The position numbers and the translations under genes were made by a program. 64,000 nucleotides of DNA from Gammaproteobacteria bacterium (GTDB lineage: Bacteria > Pseudomonadota > Gammaproteobacteria > Pseudomonadales > Cellvibrionaceae): assembly GCA_021151835.1 (NCBI GenBank), contig JAGKWO010000007.1, positions 169,517 to 233,516 of the forward strand, read 5' to 3'. Within the stretch, counting starts at the first letter, position 1, and each line of letters begins with the position of its first letter. The notes under the pieces were generated by a model. The model searched no databases and had not been told where the DNA came from. It saw nothing but the letters and a program-made list of their open reading frames with translations. Shown here in pieces: positions 43,401-53,138 of the stretch.

Positions 43401-44189
43401 ATGGAAAAGCATCGATTTTTAGCGGTGATGTCGTCCGCTTTGCTGTCCGCTAGCCTGCTGGCCGCAAGCCAGGTAGGGGCCCAGGAAGCCACCAACGTCG
43501 ATGCGGTGCTGCAAGCAGGGGAGAGCAAAACCAGCCAGGCCGAAGCATCGCAAACACGAATTGATCAACTGGTGAGTGAAACTGAAGACCTGGCACGTGA
43601 GTTCAAACAACAGAATAAATTTATTGATGACCTGCGCATTTTTAATGCGCAAATGGAAAAACAAGTTTCCCTGCAATTGCAGGTTGTCGATGAGCTGAAT
43701 ACGTCCATCGAAAAAGTGACGGTGATCGAGCGGCAGATCCAGCCGTTGATTTTCCGCATGCTCGACAGCCTGGAACAATTTGTAAAACTCGACAAACCCT
43801 TTTCCCTGCGCGAACGCCAGGAACGCTTGGCGATGTTGCGCGCTAACCAGGATCGCGCGGACCTTCCGGTTTCCGAGAAATTCCGCCAGGTGCTTGAGGC
43901 TTACAAAATCGAATCAGCCTATGGCACCACTATCGAAGCTTATAAAGACACCTTGCCCCTGGAAGGGCAGCCGCGTGAGGTTAATATCCTGCGCGTTGGG
44001 CGTATTGCACTGATGTATCAAACGACCGACACCACGTTAAGTGGTTATTGGGATTCATCCAAACGCACCTGGGTCGCGCTGGATAATTCCTACAAGGCGC
44101 GCATCCTGAAAGGGTTGCGTATTGCCCGCGACCAGACTGCGAGCGACATCATGGTCTTGCCCGTGCAGGCTCCGGAGCGTTCAAAATGA
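43401..44189 (+). CDS. DUF3450 periplasmic coiled-coil protein of a TonB operon
   Basis: A 262-residue exported protein: signal peptide to about residue 28 (SASLLAASQVGAQEA), a long coiled coil (40-125, RIDQLVSETEDLAREFKQQN) and a C-terminal beta-containing region (VNILRVGRIALMYQTTD, SGYWDSSKRTWVAL). DUF3450 proteins head the exbB/exbD/tonB clusters of many marine gammaproteobacteria and are thought to assist TonB energy transfer across a wide periplasm. The ATG has GGAGGGG upstream. It overlaps the next gene by 4 bp (ATGA). Confidence 0.85.
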   Translation: MEKHRFLAVMSSALLSASLLAASQVGAQEATNVDAVLQAGESKTSQAEASQTRIDQLVSETEDLAREFKQQNKFIDDLRIFNAQMEKQVSLQLQVVDELNTSIEKVTVIERQIQPLIFRMLDSLEQFVKLDKPFSLRERQERLAMLRANQDRADLPVSEKFRQVLEAYKIESAYGTTIEAYKDTLPLEGQPREVNILRVGRIALMYQTTDTTLSGYWDSSKRTWVALDNSYKARILKGLRIARDQTASDIMVLPVQAPERSK

Positions 44190-45562
44190 TAGTGAGAACC
44201 CTGGTTGCCCTGTTTGCAGTGGTTATCGCGGCGAACGCGCTGGCACAACCCGAGCGTGCGCAAAACCTCGATCAGTTGCTGGAGATGATCAAGCGCTCGC
44301 AAATCAGCGAATCGGCTGAACATCGCCAGCGTGAAGCGGAATTTGCCCGCGATAAGGCCAATCAGGCCCGTTTGCTTGAGCAGGCAAAAGTCACGCGCGA
44401 ACAGCTTGAGGCGCGGGCGGCGGAGCTGGAGCGGCTCTACTCTGAACAGCAACTGGTGGTTAATAGCAAGAAGGCGCAATTGAGTGATCGCCTGGGGTCC
44501 ATGCGTGAGCTGTTTGGCCACCTGACGTCCACGGCCGGTGATTTGCGCGGGGTACTCGACACCTCGCTGGTCAGCGCCCAATACCCGGGGCGGGGCGATT
44601 TCCTGCAGGCATTGATCGAGAAAATGAATGGCAGTACGCAACTGCCGGACATTGAGGAAATTGAACAACTCTGGTTTGAAGCCCAGCGGGAAATGATCGA
44701 AACCGGCCGTATCGCCGCCTTTAATGGTCCGGTAGTTAAAGCAAGCGGCGAAACCCGCACCCAGGAAATCATCCGCATCGGCGCTTACAACCTTGTTTCA
44801 GAGGGCCATTACCTGGGGTTTGACGGGCGCAAAATCGAGGAGCTGGTGCGCCAGCCGAACGATGATTTGCTCGCCGCCGCCGCTGAACTGCAAGCGGCAA
44901 CAGGCGGTACGACGGTTGACGTTGGTATAGATCCCTCCGGTCCACGCGGGGGGCAATTATTATCAGCCTTGACCCAAAAGCCCACGTTTATGGAATACCT
45001 GGATCAGGGCGGTTTGGTTGGCTGGGCGATTGTATGGGTGGGCATTTTTGGCCTTGCACTGGGGGCGTGGCGTATATACGTGCTGCTTACCGTAAGCAGT
45101 AAGGTCCAGGCCCAATTGCATAGCCATACTGCAAATCCGGATAACCCCCTGGGCCGGGTGCTGATTGTTGCAGAAGAGAATGCTGCCGTAGACCTGGAAA
45201 CCCTGGAGTTGAAACTGGAAGAAGCGGTACTGCGCGAGCGCCCCGCTATTGAAAGCGGTTTATCGATGATGAAAATTATCGCAGCGGTCGCGCCTTTGTT
45301 AGGCCTCCTCGGCACCGTGACCGGTATGATCACCACCTTCCAGGCGATCACCATTTTTGGTGCGGGTGATGCCAAGAATATGGCCGTCGGTATTTCAATG
45401 GCACTGGTCACAACCGTGCAGGGACTGGTCGTGGCGATCCCGATGGTCCTGATGCACACCCTGGTAAATGGCCGCGCCAAATCCGTTATCCATATCCTCG
45501 ACGAACAAAGCGCAGGTTTGGTAGCGGAAAACGCTGAGCGCAAAACCGCACCGCAGGCCTGA
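44186..45562 (+). CDS. TtpC-type large MotA/TolQ/ExbB proton-channel protein
   Basis: A 458-residue inner-membrane protein. It has a signal-like start (LVALFAVVIAANALA), a periplasmic coiled-coil region (about 25-110) and a globular region. The ExbB/TolQ module follows at the C-terminus: TM near 275-300 (GWAIVWVGIFGLALGAWRIY), then IAAVAPLLGLLGTVTGMITT and VALVTTVQGLVVAIPMVLMH-type helices. This is the TtpC layout of Vibrio TonB2/TonB3 systems, in which the extra domain helps couple the proton motive force to TonB. It is translationally coupled to the DUF3450 gene. Confidence 0.88.
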   Translation: MIVRTLVALFAVVIAANALAQPERAQNLDQLLEMIKRSQISESAEHRQREAEFARDKANQARLLEQAKVTREQLEARAAELERLYSEQQLVVNSKKAQLSDRLGSMRELFGHLTSTAGDLRGVLDTSLVSAQYPGRGDFLQALIEKMNGSTQLPDIEEIEQLWFEAQREMIETGRIAAFNGPVVKASGETRTQEIIRIGAYNLVSEGHYLGFDGRKIEELVRQPNDDLLAAAAELQAATGGTTVDVGIDPSGPRGGQLLSALTQKPTFMEYLDQGGLVGWAIVWVGIFGLALGAWRIYVLLTVSSKVQAQLHSHTANPDNPLGRVLIVAEENAAVDLETLELKLEEAVLRERPAIESGLSMMKIIAAVAPLLGLLGTVTGMITTFQAITIFGAGDAKNMAVGISMALVTTVQGLVVAIPMVLMHTLVNGRAKSVIHILDEQSAGLVAENAERKTAPQA

Positions 45563-45567
45563 CCACC

Positions 45568-46095
45568 ATGCAGCCGTTACTGGACGCGATAGCAACCCTC
45601 CGCGCCTTTCTCGATCAGGGCGGCCTGCTGATGTATTTCATCGCATTGCTCACGCTGTGCATGTGGACCCTGATTTTTGAGCGGCTCTCCTATTTCAAGG
45701 GCGATCTGAAACCGGAGCTGCAAGAATTTTTCAGTGCATGGGAAGCACGCCGCGAACGTAAGTCCTGGTACGCCCATAAAATACGCGCTGCGATGATCTC
45801 GCGGGTCAACAGTCGGATCGACGCTAACCTCGATATTATTTCCGCGCTGGTGGCGCTCTGTCCGCTGTTGGGATTACTGGGCACGGTAACCGGCATGATT
45901 GAGGTATTCAGCGTGCTGTCTACCAGCGGCGGTGGCAATCCCCGGTCGATGGCAAACGGCGTGTCCAAGGCGACCATTCCGGTAATGGCAGGCATGGTCT
46001 CCGCCATCAGCGGGCTATTTGTCCATGCCTACCTGGCGCGGGTGGCGAATGCTGAAAAGGCGTTGTTTGCGGATCATCTCACGATGGACCACTAA
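45568..46095 (+). CDS. ExbB-like MotA/TolQ/ExbB proton-channel subunit
   Basis: A 175-residue second ExbB-type subunit with three TM helices: LLMYFIALLTLCMWTLIFER, the conserved ALVALCPLLGLLGTVTGMIE and the TM with VMAGMVSAISGLFVHAYLA. Channel subunits of this family form pentamers around the ExbD dimer. It begins 5 bp after the larger ExbB paralogue. Confidence 0.9.
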   Translation: MQPLLDAIATLRAFLDQGGLLMYFIALLTLCMWTLIFERLSYFKGDLKPELQEFFSAWEARRERKSWYAHKIRAAMISRVNSRIDANLDIISALVALCPLLGLLGTVTGMIEVFSVLSTSGGGNPRSMANGVSKATIPVMAGMVSAISGLFVHAYLARVANAEKALFADHLTMDH

Positions 46096-46182
46096 TTATT
46101 CATTCAGGATTCGCAAGAATTTTGGCAACAGTTTTGGTCATCCATAACTGCTTTCGCTGTGACTTTCGGTGCGGGATGGTTC

Positions 46183-46596
46183 ATGAGCCGGCATAAAGCA
46201 AAATTTGAAGAAGACGTACAAGCGATAGATCTGACTCCCATGTTGGATGTGGTCTTTATCATGCTGGTTTTTTTCATCGTGACCGCCTCCTTTGTGAAAG
46301 AGACGGGGCGCGAAGTCATGCGGCCGGATTCAACTACCGCCCTGGACCAGCCCAAAGCCCTGTTACTGATTACCGTAACCGCCGATAACGAGATCTGGAT
46401 GGACAAGCAGCGGGTAGACCAGCGGGCGTTGCGCCGTACCATTGAGCGTATGCGCATTGATAATCCCAAAGCGGCGCTGTCGATCCAGGCGGATACCCTG
46501 GCCGATATGAAAAACATCTTTGTGATTGTTAATACCGCGCGCGATGCCGGTATTAATGATGTGATTGTCTCCACTCCCAAAAGCGGCCAGCCATGA
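46183..46596 (+). CDS. ExbD/TolR biopolymer-transport protein
   Basis: A 137-residue ExbD protein: single TM at about 20-42 (IDLTPMLDVVFIMLVFFIVT) carrying the essential Asp in TPMLDVVF, then a periplasmic domain. ExbD couples proton flow through ExbB to TonB. ATG 46183 follows GGGA; a GTG at 46159 is an alternative. The stop overlaps the tonB start by 4 bp. Confidence 0.9.
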   Translation: MSRHKAKFEEDVQAIDLTPMLDVVFIMLVFFIVTASFVKETGREVMRPDSTTALDQPKALLLITVTADNEIWMDKQRVDQRALRRTIERMRIDNPKAALSIQADTLADMKNIFVIVNTARDAGINDVIVSTPKSGQP

Positions 46597-47213
46597 ACCT
46601 GACGCGGATGGCTGTGGGGGCAATGCTCGGGGCAATGACGACCTTGTGCCTGTTATTCCTGATGAATTTGCTTATCAATAATCAGTTCGAAGAGCCGGAT
46701 GATTACCGCACCATTCCGGTCGCCCCTATCCTGATGCCGGATATCAGCACCGAAAAACGCGCTGAAGCGCCGCCGCCGGTCAAACCACCGGAGCCCTCGC
46801 CGCCGCCGGAGGAAATGTCGGTGCAGGATTTTGAAATCCCGGAAATTGTTATTCCCGCGGGGTTCGAGGGGCCGATTTTCAACGATACCTTGCTGGATAC
46901 CCGTGCCCTGGTATTTACCGAAGGCGAATACATCCCCATCGTAAAAGTGCAGCCGGAATATCCCAATTCGGCACTCTCCCGCGGTATTGAGGGTTATTGC
47001 ACGGTGGCGTACACCATCACCGAAACCGGCGCGACCCGCGATGCACGCACAGTGACCGACGACTGCCGCACTAAAGATGGCCAGCTCACCACGGTATTTG
47101 ACCGCGTCTCGGTGCGCGCGGTGATGAAATTCAAATACAAACCCAAAGTAGTGGATGGCAAACCCGTTGAAATCCACGGTGTAAAAAGTCGCTTCGTTTT
47201 TGAGATGAAATAG
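46593..47213 (+). CDS. TonB-family energy-transducing protein
   Basis: A 206-residue TonB: N-terminal anchor (VGAMLGAMTTLCLLFLMNLL), a short Pro-rich stretch (EAPPPVKPPEPSPPPEE) and the C-terminal domain with VKVQPEYPNSALSRGIEGYC and FKYKPKVVDGKPVEIHG. TonB contacts the TonB box of receptors such as the two encoded here. The Pro-rich linker is short, as in the TonB2 group, consistent with help from the DUF3450 protein and the TtpC-type ExbB. Confidence 0.9.
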   Translation: MNLTRMAVGAMLGAMTTLCLLFLMNLLINNQFEEPDDYRTIPVAPILMPDISTEKRAEAPPPVKPPEPSPPPEEMSVQDFEIPEIVIPAGFEGPIFNDTLLDTRALVFTEGEYIPIVKVQPEYPNSALSRGIEGYCTVAYTITETGATRDARTVTDDCRTKDGQLTTVFDRVSVRAVMKFKYKPKVVDGKPVEIHGVKSRFVFEMK

Positions 47214-47223
47214 GCGCGCGACA

Positions 47224-48606
47224 ATGATTAATCGAATTGAAACATCAATAATGGCCGGGCGCTTTTTTGGGCAAGCGTTTGTTTTATTTTTATTGTTGGC
47301 GATGCTCGGGCAATTGCCGGTACAAATTCATCACGGCCAGTTTGGTCAGGCATTGGCGCAGGTTAGCAGCCAAAATATCCATCGCGATGAGCAGCGCCCC
47401 TTGCCGCATGTTTCGGCGGCCTTTGGCAATAAAATTGAAGAAGTTTTAATTTTTATCCAGCCAGCCAATCCTGATTCAGCGTTAAACCCCGGCAAAGCCA
47501 TTGCATTGTTGTCAGCGCTGGAAGCCAATAAAAGCCAATTAAATGCCTATGAGTTGGTGTTGTTGTACCAATACTTTGGTTACGCCTACCTGGCCCAGGA
47601 AAATTATGCGCGCGCGGCAGATTATTTTAATCGTGCGCTGGCGCAATCGCCGCATTTGCCGGTGGCGATGGAAGCGCAAATTTTATTGGTGCTGGGGCAA
47701 GTGTACCTGGTCGATGACAAACCCCGGCAAGCGCTCAACACGATGCAGCGCTGGACCGAATATGTCGATGATATGCATCCGGACCAATGGGCATTGTTCG
47801 CAAAAATTTATTACAAGCTGGGCGACAACGACGAAGCCCTGGTAAATATTACCGAAGCCATTGATGCGCAACTGGACAACAAAAAAACTCCCGCCGAATC
47901 CTGGTATTTACTGCAGCACAGTTTGTATATTGAAAAAGAAGATTATAAAAACGGTCTGGCGTCGTTAAAAAAACTGGTCGGCTATTATCCCAAAGCGCGC
48001 TACTGGAAAAGTCTCTCCCATATTTATGGCGAATTAAAACGCGACCAGGAGTCGCTCGCGGCATTGGAAATTTGCTACCAGCTGGGTGGGTTGACCACTG
48101 AGAAAGAATTGCTGAACCTTTCTTATTTATTGATGGAAGAAAATGCGCCCTACAAAGCGGCAAAGGTGTTGAAGAAAGGGCTTTACGTGGACCGGATTAT
48201 TGCGCCCGATCCCAATAACCTGATGCTGCTGGCAGAGTCGCTACGCCTTGCGAAAAACTCCAGAGAATCCCTGGTTGAATATGAAAAAGCTGCAAAAAAC
48301 TCACGTGATCCGGAATTGATTTTACGCCTGGCGAGTGCGTACTACGACAATGGAAAATTCAAGGAAGCCGCGCGCGCCGCGCGCAATGCACTCAAGGCCC
48401 CGCGCCTGAAGCGTGTCGATCACGCAAACTTTGTGGTGGGGCAAGCAGAGCTGGCACTGAATAACTTTGATGAAGCGTTAAAATTTTTTGAAGCAGCGAG
48501 TAAAGATCCTCGCAGTGAAGCATCTGCAAAAGAATGGATTACGTATGTCGAGCGGGAGAAATTAAAAACATCCTCTGCAACAACGGCGCTTCCGGTACGG
48601 CAATAA
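47224..48606 (+). CDS. TPR protein of the TonB operon
   Basis: A 460-residue exported protein: signal peptide (residues 13-38), then tetratricopeptide-like helices, e.g. YFGYAYLAQENYARAADYF near 120, LFAKIYYKLGDNDEALVNI near 195 and ASAYYDNGKFKEAARAARNA near 390. TPR proteins end the DUF3450/ExbB/ExbD/TonB clusters in related bacteria and probably scaffold the complex. It starts 10 bp after tonB. Confidence 0.85.
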   Translation: MINRIETSIMAGRFFGQAFVLFLLLAMLGQLPVQIHHGQFGQALAQVSSQNIHRDEQRPLPHVSAAFGNKIEEVLIFIQPANPDSALNPGKAIALLSALEANKSQLNAYELVLLYQYFGYAYLAQENYARAADYFNRALAQSPHLPVAMEAQILLVLGQVYLVDDKPRQALNTMQRWTEYVDDMHPDQWALFAKIYYKLGDNDEALVNITEAIDAQLDNKKTPAESWYLLQHSLYIEKEDYKNGLASLKKLVGYYPKARYWKSLSHIYGELKRDQESLAALEICYQLGGLTTEKELLNLSYLLMEENAPYKAAKVLKKGLYVDRIIAPDPNNLMLLAESLRLAKNSRESLVEYEKAAKNSRDPELILRLASAYYDNGKFKEAARAARNALKAPRLKRVDHANFVVGQAELALNNFDEALKFFEAASKDPRSEASAKEWITYVEREKLKTSSATTALPVRQ

Positions 48607-48644
48607 CATTTTGCTGTAGCGCGCTGGTCATCTGCACCAAACAA

Positions 48645-48672
48645 AAAAAGCCCGCATTACGGCGGGCTTTCT
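48645..48672. terminator. Bidirectional terminator
   Basis: AAAGCCCGC (48647-48655), 6-nt loop, GCGGGCTTT (48662-48670), with an A-run to the left. Ends the TonB operon and serves the convergent ilvD gene. Confidence 0.88.
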
Positions 48673-48700
48673 GGTAGCAAAAGCGGCAACGCAAGACCAA

Positions 48701-50545
48701 TTAATCGAGCTTGCTTAAATCCCTCACCGCACCTTTATCCGCGCTGGTGGCCAGCATCGCATAGGCTTTCAGTGAGGCAGAGACTTTGCGTGGACGAACT
48801 TCGCTTGGCTTCCACGCCAATGGGCCCTTGGCGTTTTCGGCGGCGCGACGCGCATCGAGTTCCGCATCGCTCAGCAACACATTAATGGTGCGGTTGGGAA
48901 TATCAATCCTGATGATATCGCCCGGGTTAACCAAACCAATCGCACCACCGGCGGCAGCTTCAGGAGAGGCGTGGCCAATCGATAATCCCGATGTCCCGCC
49001 CGAGAAGCGACCATCGGTTAACAACGCACATGCCTTGCCCAGGCCTTGCGATTTCAGGTAGCTGGTTGGGTAGAGCATCTCTTGCATACCGGGGCCGCCG
49101 CGTGGGCCTTCGTAACGGATCACCACTACATCGCCGGCTTTGACTTTGCCGTCGAGGATATCTTTTACCGCTTGATCCTGGCTTTCCACCACATAAGCGG
49201 GGCCTTCAAATACCCAGCAGCTCTCGTCAACACCGGAGGTTTTCACCACACAACCATCAACGGCGATATTGCCTTTCAGGACGGCGAGGCCACCTTCTTT
49301 GGAGTAAGCGTGTTCAACCGAGCGAATACAACCTTCCACGCGGTCGGCATCCAGGGTTGGCCAGCGAGTGGCCTGGCTGAACGCCACTTGCGTCGGGATG
49401 CCGGCGGGGCCAGCGCGGAAGAATTGCGCGACGGATTCATCGTTGGTGCTGACGATATCCCACTTGTCCAAACCTTCCTGCAGCGTTTTGCTGTGAACGG
49501 TCGGAACCTGGTTGTGCAGCAGGCCGCCGCGATTCAATTCGGCGAGAATCCCGAATACACCACCGGCGCGGTGCACATCTTCCATATGGTACTTGGGCGT
49601 ATTGGGCGCAACCTTACACAACTGCGGTACCTTGCGGCTTAAACGGTCGATATCGGTCATGGTAAAAGGCACTTCACCTTCCTGCGCCGCTGCTAACAGG
49701 TGCAGGATGGTATTGGTGGAGCCGCCCATAGCGATATCCAGGGCCATCGCATTTTCAAACGCTTCAAAACTGGCGATGGAGCGTGGCAATACGCTCTCGT
49801 CGTCCTGTTCGTAGTAGCGCTTGGTGATTTCTACGATGCGGCGGCCTGCTTCAAGGAACAACCGCTCGCGGTCGGCATGGGTCGCCAGCGTCGAACCGTT
49901 ACCTGGCAGGGACAAGCCCAGCGCTTCAGTCAGGCAGTTCATGGAATTGGCGGTAAACATGCCGGAGCAGGAACCGCAAGTCGGGCAGGCGGAGCGCTCG
50001 TAGGCGTCCACTTTTTCATCGCTGGCGTTTTTGTCGGTGCCGATAACAATGGCGTCAACCAGATCGAGTTTGTGGTCCGCGAGTTTGGTTTTCCCCGCTT
50101 CCATCGGGCCACCGGATACAAAAATCACCGGGATATTCAGGCGCATCGCCGCCATCAACATACCGGGGGTGATTTTGTCGCAGTTGGAAATACAAACGAT
50201 GGCGTCGGCGCAGTGCGCATTCACCATGTATTCCACCGAGTCGGCGATGATGTCGCGCGATGGCAGGCTATAGAGCATGCCGTCATGACCCATGGCGATA
50301 CCGTCGTCCACGGCAATGGTATTGAATTCTTTGGCAACGCCGCCGGCTTTTTCAATTTCGCGGGCAACCAATTGACCCAGGTCCTTGAGGTGAACGTGGC
50401 CGGGTACAAATTGGGTAAAGGAGTTGGCAACAGCGATGATAGGTTTCTGGAAATCGTCATCTTTCATGCCCGTTGCACGCCACAGGGCGCGGGCACCGGC
50501 CATATTGCGGCCCGATGTCGTGGTTTTGGAACGATAAACCGGCAT
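48701..50545 (-). CDS. ilvD: Dihydroxy-acid dehydratase
   Basis: A 614-residue IlvD: start PVYRSKTTTSGRNMAGARAL, the Fe-S cysteines in VCISNCDKITPGMLMAAM and SACPTCGSCSGMFTANSMN, and GPRGGPGMQEMLYPTSYL. It dehydrates dihydroxy-isovalerate and dihydroxy-methylvalerate in valine/isoleucine synthesis using an iron-sulfur cluster. ATG 50545 with GAGG 7 bp upstream is chosen; an upstream frame extension to 50674 is non-family. Confidence 0.96.
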   Translation of the reverse strand: MPVYRSKTTTSGRNMAGARALWRATGMKDDDFQKPIIAVANSFTQFVPGHVHLKDLGQLVAREIEKAGGVAKEFNTIAVDDGIAMGHDGMLYSLPSRDIIADSVEYMVNAHCADAIVCISNCDKITPGMLMAAMRLNIPVIFVSGGPMEAGKTKLADHKLDLVDAIVIGTDKNASDEKVDAYERSACPTCGSCSGMFTANSMNCLTEALGLSLPGNGSTLATHADRERLFLEAGRRIVEITKRYYEQDDESVLPRSIASFEAFENAMALDIAMGGSTNTILHLLAAAQEGEVPFTMTDIDRLSRKVPQLCKVAPNTPKYHMEDVHRAGGVFGILAELNRGGLLHNQVPTVHSKTLQEGLDKWDIVSTNDESVAQFFRAGPAGIPTQVAFSQATRWPTLDADRVEGCIRSVEHAYSKEGGLAVLKGNIAVDGCVVKTSGVDESCWVFEGPAYVVESQDQAVKDILDGKVKAGDVVVIRYEGPRGGPGMQEMLYPTSYLKSQGLGKACALLTDGRFSGGTSGLSIGHASPEAAAGGAIGLVNPGDIIRIDIPNRTINVLLSDAELDARRAAENAKGPLAWKPSEVRPRKVSASLKAYAMLATSADKGAVRDLSKLD

Positions 50546-50693
50546 AACTAACCTCGATCTTGTATTAGCGGCTAACAGATAGGCACCCATCTTAACAGAT
50601 GCCCCAAGCCAGCCGCAGTAAGATGTGCTATCGGATGCAATAACAAACGGGCATACCAACAGCAGCCGTATCATTCATTTGATATTTGTATTT

Positions 50694-50712
50694 GATAATA
50701 ACAATGAGATTG
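50694..50712. promoter_or_regulatory. Candidate Fur box upstream of the siderophore receptor
   Basis: GATAATAACAATGAGATTG matches 12 of 19 positions of the classic Fur consensus (its left half is exact), 95 bp upstream of the receptor ATG. Iron-repressed control would be expected for this gene. Modest match, so tentative. Confidence 0.4.
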
Positions 50713-50807
50713 ATTCGCGTTAACTTTCTGTTTAAAATATATTCATCTAAATATCCAGATCCATATTCCGTTATACCCCCCTATTTAAACACTCTCAGGA
50801 AGTCGTT

Positions 50808-52913
50808 ATGCATACTTTATTACGCAGCGCTTTAGCTCTATCAGTAGCTGGCGTTGTTTGGAGCGGTGGTGCCCATGCCCAGGCCAACCAGTCATCAGGA
50901 AAATCAAACCAGGCTTCCACGAGTAAGGGTGAGGTAGAAACGGTTTATATTTATGGCGAAGTCGATAAAACCAAAACCGCGACCAAGTTGAACCTGACGG
51001 TATTGGAAACACCGCAAGTAGTATCTGTAGTATCCCGCGACCAAATCGACGATTTCGCTTTGCGCGAAGTCAACTCGCTCCTGGCCTATGTCCCGGGCGT
51101 TACCGTTGAGCAAGTGGAAACTGGCCGCACCTACTACACTGCGCGTGGCTTCGACATTGTCAACTTCCAATCCGATGGCATGGGCGTGCCTTTCTCCTAT
51201 GGTCTGACCCAGGGCCATGACGACACCGCCATTTATGAACAGGTGGAAGTCGTTAAAGGGGCGACCGGTTTGATCACCGGCCTGGCCAACCCCTCGGCGA
51301 CCATTAACTATTTGCGTAAGCGTCCGACAGCGGAAACAAAGGCGTCACTCGCCGCTTCGCTGGGTAGCTGGGACCAATACCGTCTGGATGGCGATATTTC
51401 CGGTGCCATTATTGAGGATAAACTCAATGGGCGGCTGGTAGTGGCCAGGCAAGATGGCGATTCCTACCTGGATCGCTACGGCAAGGCATTGACTGTGTTC
51501 TACGGTATTGTCAGTGGCGAAATCACCGCCAGCACCCGCTATACCCTTGGCCACAGCAGCAATGACAGCCACAGCGATGCCAACTCATCCGGTGCCTTGC
51601 CGCTGTTTTACAGTGATGGCTCGCTGACCGACTACGATGTGTCCACCAACACTGCGCCGGACTGGGCCTACCAGGATGTGCAGCAAAAACGCACCTTTGT
51701 GGAATTGGAGCAGGACCTGGGCACGAACTGGACGGCAAAAGCGGTGTTCACGCGTAACGATCTGGATAGCGAATGGACCTCCCTGTACCTGTCTGGCAGG
51801 CCCGACCCTGTTACCGAAGCGGGTTTGCTGGCCCATGCCAGCCTTTACCAGGCGGCGGATGAAGAGGAAGTAGCCGATCTCTTTATTAGCGGATCATTCT
51901 CACTGTTCGGGCAGGAGCACGAGCTGGTCGCCGGTATTAACCTGGCGGATATCACCTTGACCGGTCGTTCCATTTATACCGATGAGTGGAACTACAATCC
52001 TGTGGGTGCAGCCTGGGCCGAAGGCAAAACCGCGTTGCCGGAATTTGATGTTTACGATGCAGCGACCCAATCCACCCTGATCGATCAGGAGCAAAACTCT
52101 TACTACATCTCCACGCGCCTTAACCTCACCGACGCCCTGTCGGTTCTGTTAGGGACGCGCACGGTTGATATAGAGCAGGATGGCTATAGCTATGGCGCGC
52201 CCCAACTGGCGTCCGACGATGAAACCGTTCCCTACGCCGGTATTACCTACGAAGTGCTTAAGGGCACTATGCTGTACGCCAGCTACAGCGAAGTGTTTAA
52301 CCCCCAGACCTGGGTTGATAAAGACCTGGCGCCATTAGGTGCGGTGCGCGGTGAAAGTAAGGAGTTCGGCGTTAAACAGGAAATATTTGACGGTAGTGCG
52401 GTGCTCACCCTTGCCTATTTTGAATCCGCGCAGGAAAACTTCGGCGAATGGGTAACCCGCGATACCGCCTCCGGTTTGAATATCTATCGCGGTGTAGGGT
52501 TTGAAAGCGACGGCGTTGAAGTAGAGTTGGCCGGTGAAGTGTTGACTGGCTTGAATATCAGTGCCGGCTATACCCACGTAGGGGTTGAAAACGACAATGG
52601 CGATAAGACCCGTCGTTTTATTCCCACCAACCAGTTTAAGCTGGCCACGGCCTATAACTTGGCGTCAGTCGAAGGCTTGCGGGTCGGTGCAGGGATTAAC
52701 TGGCAGAATGAAATCTATTACGGTGATACCGAAGTGCAAGGCAGTTATGCGCTGGTGGATTTGTTTGCCCGCTATGCGCTGACCACCAACCTGACCCTGG
52801 CGCTGAACCTGAATAATGTCGGCGATGAAAAATACCTGTTGAGCCCGCAGTGGGGCCAGGCCAATTATGGCGCACCCCGCAATGTCACTGGCTCGATTAG
52901 CTGGCGCTATTAA
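50808..52913 (+). CDS. TonB-dependent siderophore receptor
   Basis: A 701-residue receptor: signal peptide (ALALSVAGVVWSGGAHAQA, cleavage near residue 25), plug domain (about 45-170) with the pattern KLNLTVLETPQVVSVVSRDQ, and a barrel ending in GSISWRY. The plug/barrel type (FecA/FhuE/FauA-like siderophore-receptor family) binds ferric hydroxamates or similar chelates. It is followed by a PepSY protein and faces the alcaligin-like siderophore operon, so its ligand is most likely that siderophore. GGAAG lies upstream of the ATG. Confidence 0.88.
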   Translation: MHTLLRSALALSVAGVVWSGGAHAQANQSSGKSNQASTSKGEVETVYIYGEVDKTKTATKLNLTVLETPQVVSVVSRDQIDDFALREVNSLLAYVPGVTVEQVETGRTYYTARGFDIVNFQSDGMGVPFSYGLTQGHDDTAIYEQVEVVKGATGLITGLANPSATINYLRKRPTAETKASLAASLGSWDQYRLDGDISGAIIEDKLNGRLVVARQDGDSYLDRYGKALTVFYGIVSGEITASTRYTLGHSSNDSHSDANSSGALPLFYSDGSLTDYDVSTNTAPDWAYQDVQQKRTFVELEQDLGTNWTAKAVFTRNDLDSEWTSLYLSGRPDPVTEAGLLAHASLYQAADEEEVADLFISGSFSLFGQEHELVAGINLADITLTGRSIYTDEWNYNPVGAAWAEGKTALPEFDVYDAATQSTLIDQEQNSYYISTRLNLTDALSVLLGTRTVDIEQDGYSYGAPQLASDDETVPYAGITYEVLKGTMLYASYSEVFNPQTWVDKDLAPLGAVRGESKEFGVKQEIFDGSAVLTLAYFESAQENFGEWVTRDTASGLNIYRGVGFESDGVEVELAGEVLTGLNISAGYTHVGVENDNGDKTRRFIPTNQFKLATAYNLASVEGLRVGAGINWQNEIYYGDTEVQGSYALVDLFARYALTTNLTLALNLNNVGDEKYLLSPQWGQANYGAPRNVTGSISWRY

Positions 52914-53138
52914 CCAGATGACAGGCCAATAGCGGCAACAAAAAACAAGGCACTACCGGGAGAGCTGGAGTCAGCGACACCTGCAGTGCCTTGGTGTCGT
53001 TTAGCGGCCAGCGCAGCAAATGGCGCAATGGATTTTACTGATCGAATTTGATACACAGGCGTTGATATAAAAAGCTGATAGACAAAAACCACGGCACACG
53101 GAAATCACTGGCCACCTGGCAACCAAAGAGACAAATGT

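Noticed and set aside
49700..50551. 283-codon plus-strand frame within ilvD
   Set aside because: Antisense to highly conserved IlvD sequence; no ribosome-binding site and no family features.
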